A stretch of DNA of 64,000 nt from Dipteronia dyeriana (lineage: Eukaryota > Streptophyta > Magnoliopsida > Sapindales > Sapindaceae), in the NCBI GenBank assembly GCA_032871835.1, contig CM065295.1, positions 40,360,360-40,424,359 on the forward strand, read 5' to 3'. This document shows positions 61,949 to 64,000 of this stretch, one piece after another; position 1 is the stretch's first letter, and each line of letters starts with the position of its first letter. The notes beneath the pieces are model-generated. The model did not search any database. It was given only the letters and a program-made list of their open reading frames with translations, and was not told the DNA's origin. The position numbers were made by a program, and so were the translations under genes.

Positions 61949-64000
61949 GAGCCAGATAGGATGAGACTAATAATAAAAATTCCTTATTATATTATTATTA
62001 TTATGAATAATTACGATTTAAGTTTTGAGCAAACGAGTAATGACTCTAACCGCAGGTTGTGCGAATTAATATGTCACTGTTCTAATGTCACGATTTTCAG
62101 AATTTCTATTTAATCTAGTAAAAAAAAATTAATATTTTTACTATTAAACCGTGTTGACTTTAAAATCATTTATTTAAACTCAAGTTTGTTCATCTATTAA
62201 TTAAATCTATGTCTTTGAAGATGTAAAATTTTATTAGGTTTCTTTAATAAAAATATATATATTAGGTTTCCACTTAACAATAAATTAATAGCACTTTGTT
62301 AAAAGGGAAATAATTGAAGGGCATACATGCTAAAACTATTTTTAGTAGTGTATTAAATGTGTTGAAAATTTGTTACAATAACTACCCAAATGAAATATCT
62401 ATAATTATGATGATATTTAGTAGGTTTAGGGTAGTTGAACCCCAATTGTGAGATAGTGTCAAAATTGGGTTGTTTTCCATCATTATTGTTTCCAAGTAAG
62501 AAAAAAAATATCATTTTGTTATTGTTATTATTATTCACGGATCTTGTGACATAAATCATAATATCAATAACATCTGCAAATCAAAATCAATATTTATAAA
62601 TTTGATTTGAGAATGCATTGCTGACCAATCACTACTTTTTTTAATGATATGTTTTTTTTTTACTATTACAATATTTTAGAATTTAAAAAAAGAATATGAC
62701 TCATCTTATTTTATTTTTAATAACATGTTGATCCCCTATTCAGTCACATTTTTTTTTTTTAATTACAACTTCTATCAGGACTATAAGGCAAACCAATAAC
62801 CCTATTGAATCACATATAGTTTAACTGTACAAGTCACTGTATATGGGCAACACTAATCCACGTAGTATTTGTTGTTTGGAATGATTTGAACAAATCCCTG
62901 GAGTTTGACTACTTTTAGGAGGGAAAAAAATTGATTTCAAAATTTTATGTCAAGGTTTTTTCTAAAAAAAATGCATGATAGGGTTATTTTTGGTATTCTG
63001 TATGGAAATCTTTTATCTAAGTTAATAACTAGGTTTTTTTTTTCTTAATGCGTAGCTTAAATCCACCGTATCATTTATGTAAGTGCGGGGAATTTATCGA
63101 TTTTTATAGGAACACTTGTTTAGTTAATTGTTCCATTTGACTTTAAAAATATAATAATTGTCCTATCTGAAGATAAGTCGTAGATGAAACAGGAAAATGG
63201 GAGAGTTTACAATAGGCCATCGTGTGGGTATGATATGTATTTAAAGAAAATGGATTGTCACATGTGATAGACAAAAATTCTCATTAATATAATTATAGAT
63301 GATGTAGTAAAAAAAATAGAGAATATGGAGAATTAGAAAAGCTCTTAGAAATGCAGATTAGGATTTTTAAATCTTTCTACTAATAATATTAAACCTTATT
63401 TAACTGTAAAATAAAAAGGTGAGAGAATATAATATTTTTTTATTATAATTGATCATAATATATATATATATAACTTTAGATAATTACATTAGAGATGTGA
63501 ATATACATTTTTTAAAATAATAAAAAATAAAAATGAACTAATAATGAATAGAAATATTGACGTGGTACTGTATAAAGTTATTATTAGAAATGTGTATGGA
63601 TGGAAAGTGCGCCATTCTTTTCGGACCTAATTTTGGAGAAGAAAGCATTGAAGAAGAAGATCTGAAGATGAGTGTCGTGTACGATATGTTTTGGATTTGT
63701 AACAAAATCTCTGTATGCTCTCCTATTTAATTCCTCTTGCATACTCCACTCCAGAATAATATATTTAGTTAGAATATGTATTTTTGGGAAATGCTATCTA
63801 TTTTAGTATTTGCACTTCCGTTGTCTCCACATAAATTGTATAAGTAGGTTTCATTTATTGTTGTCTGTTGACATCCTCATGTAAATTAAATAAATTAATA
63901 GTTGGCCAATTGCGCTCAAGCTTTTTCTTGTAATATAAATAGGGCAATTACTAAATTGATCCTAAACTTTTTTAAAATTTTAAAGTTATTTATGACTTTA
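61949..64000. other. AT-rich intergenic DNA
   Basis: No coding region, RNA gene or paired repeat recognised. Several T/A runs, and an AT tract near 63459-63472. Confidence 0.5.

Overview
The window is nuclear DNA of a flowering plant, most likely a eudicot. It is AT-rich, its genes have many introns, and it carries two plant-specific host genes: an APO4-type organellar RNA-binding protein and a MEI2-like RNA-binding protein. It also holds plant hAT, MULE/FAR1, Tat-lineage Ty3/gypsy, Ty1/copia and TRIM elements. I see no bacterial gene, operon, CRISPR array or viral genome.

Layout. 1-2357: the 5' part of a decayed hAT transposon on the minus strand, with a BED zinc-finger exon, a tandem-repeat intron and a promoter. 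2448-34154: one old FAR1-type Mutator-like element (MULE) on the minus strand, bounded by ~190-bp inverted repeats and torn apart by later insertions. These are a Tat-lineage gypsy element (7521-19394, 5-bp target duplication, with an extra intron-containing gene on the opposite strand), a copia-type LTR (20041-20639 plus 29056-30509), a complete related copia element (20640-29055) inside that LTR, and a Tat pol fragment (about 31470-33645) that carries a small hAT element (31942-32779, perfect 8-bp target duplication). The MULE reading frame can be followed across the breaks: FAR1 DNA-binding domain at 30.5-30.9 kb, transposase core at 19.4-20.0 kb and 7.4-7.5 kb, SWIM zinc finger and tail at 5.9-7.4 kb.

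34.2-37.4 kb is intergenic with two MITE-like inverted-repeat elements. 37410-39147 is an intact two-exon APO4-like gene (minus strand, 425 aa). 39.25-43.66 kb is a second transposon nest directly upstream of it: a MULE-like element with a 9-bp target duplication, an inverted-repeat element inside that, and a non-autonomous hAT with a near-perfect 8-bp duplication. 45761-60185 is a MEI2-like gene (minus strand, 14 coding exons, 972 aa by my splicing) with a TATA box and a probable 5'-UTR exon near 61.1 kb. Its second intron holds a 4.9-kb autonomous-type hAT element (54117-59045, perfect 8-bp duplication) and a TRIM; another intron holds a related TRIM. 61.4-64 kb is AT-rich intergenic DNA with two G-boxes.

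Both host genes look intact and act on RNA: APO4 is expected in organelle intron splicing, and the MEI2-like protein in meiosis and growth control. Every transposon protein gene is damaged, but the hAT transposase at 56231-58504 has only one visible lesion, a stop replacing a conserved tryptophan near its C terminus. No wholly new system is proved. The least ordinary items are the multi-layer nest, the spliced antisense gene in the Tat element, and the nearly intact hAT in a host intron.
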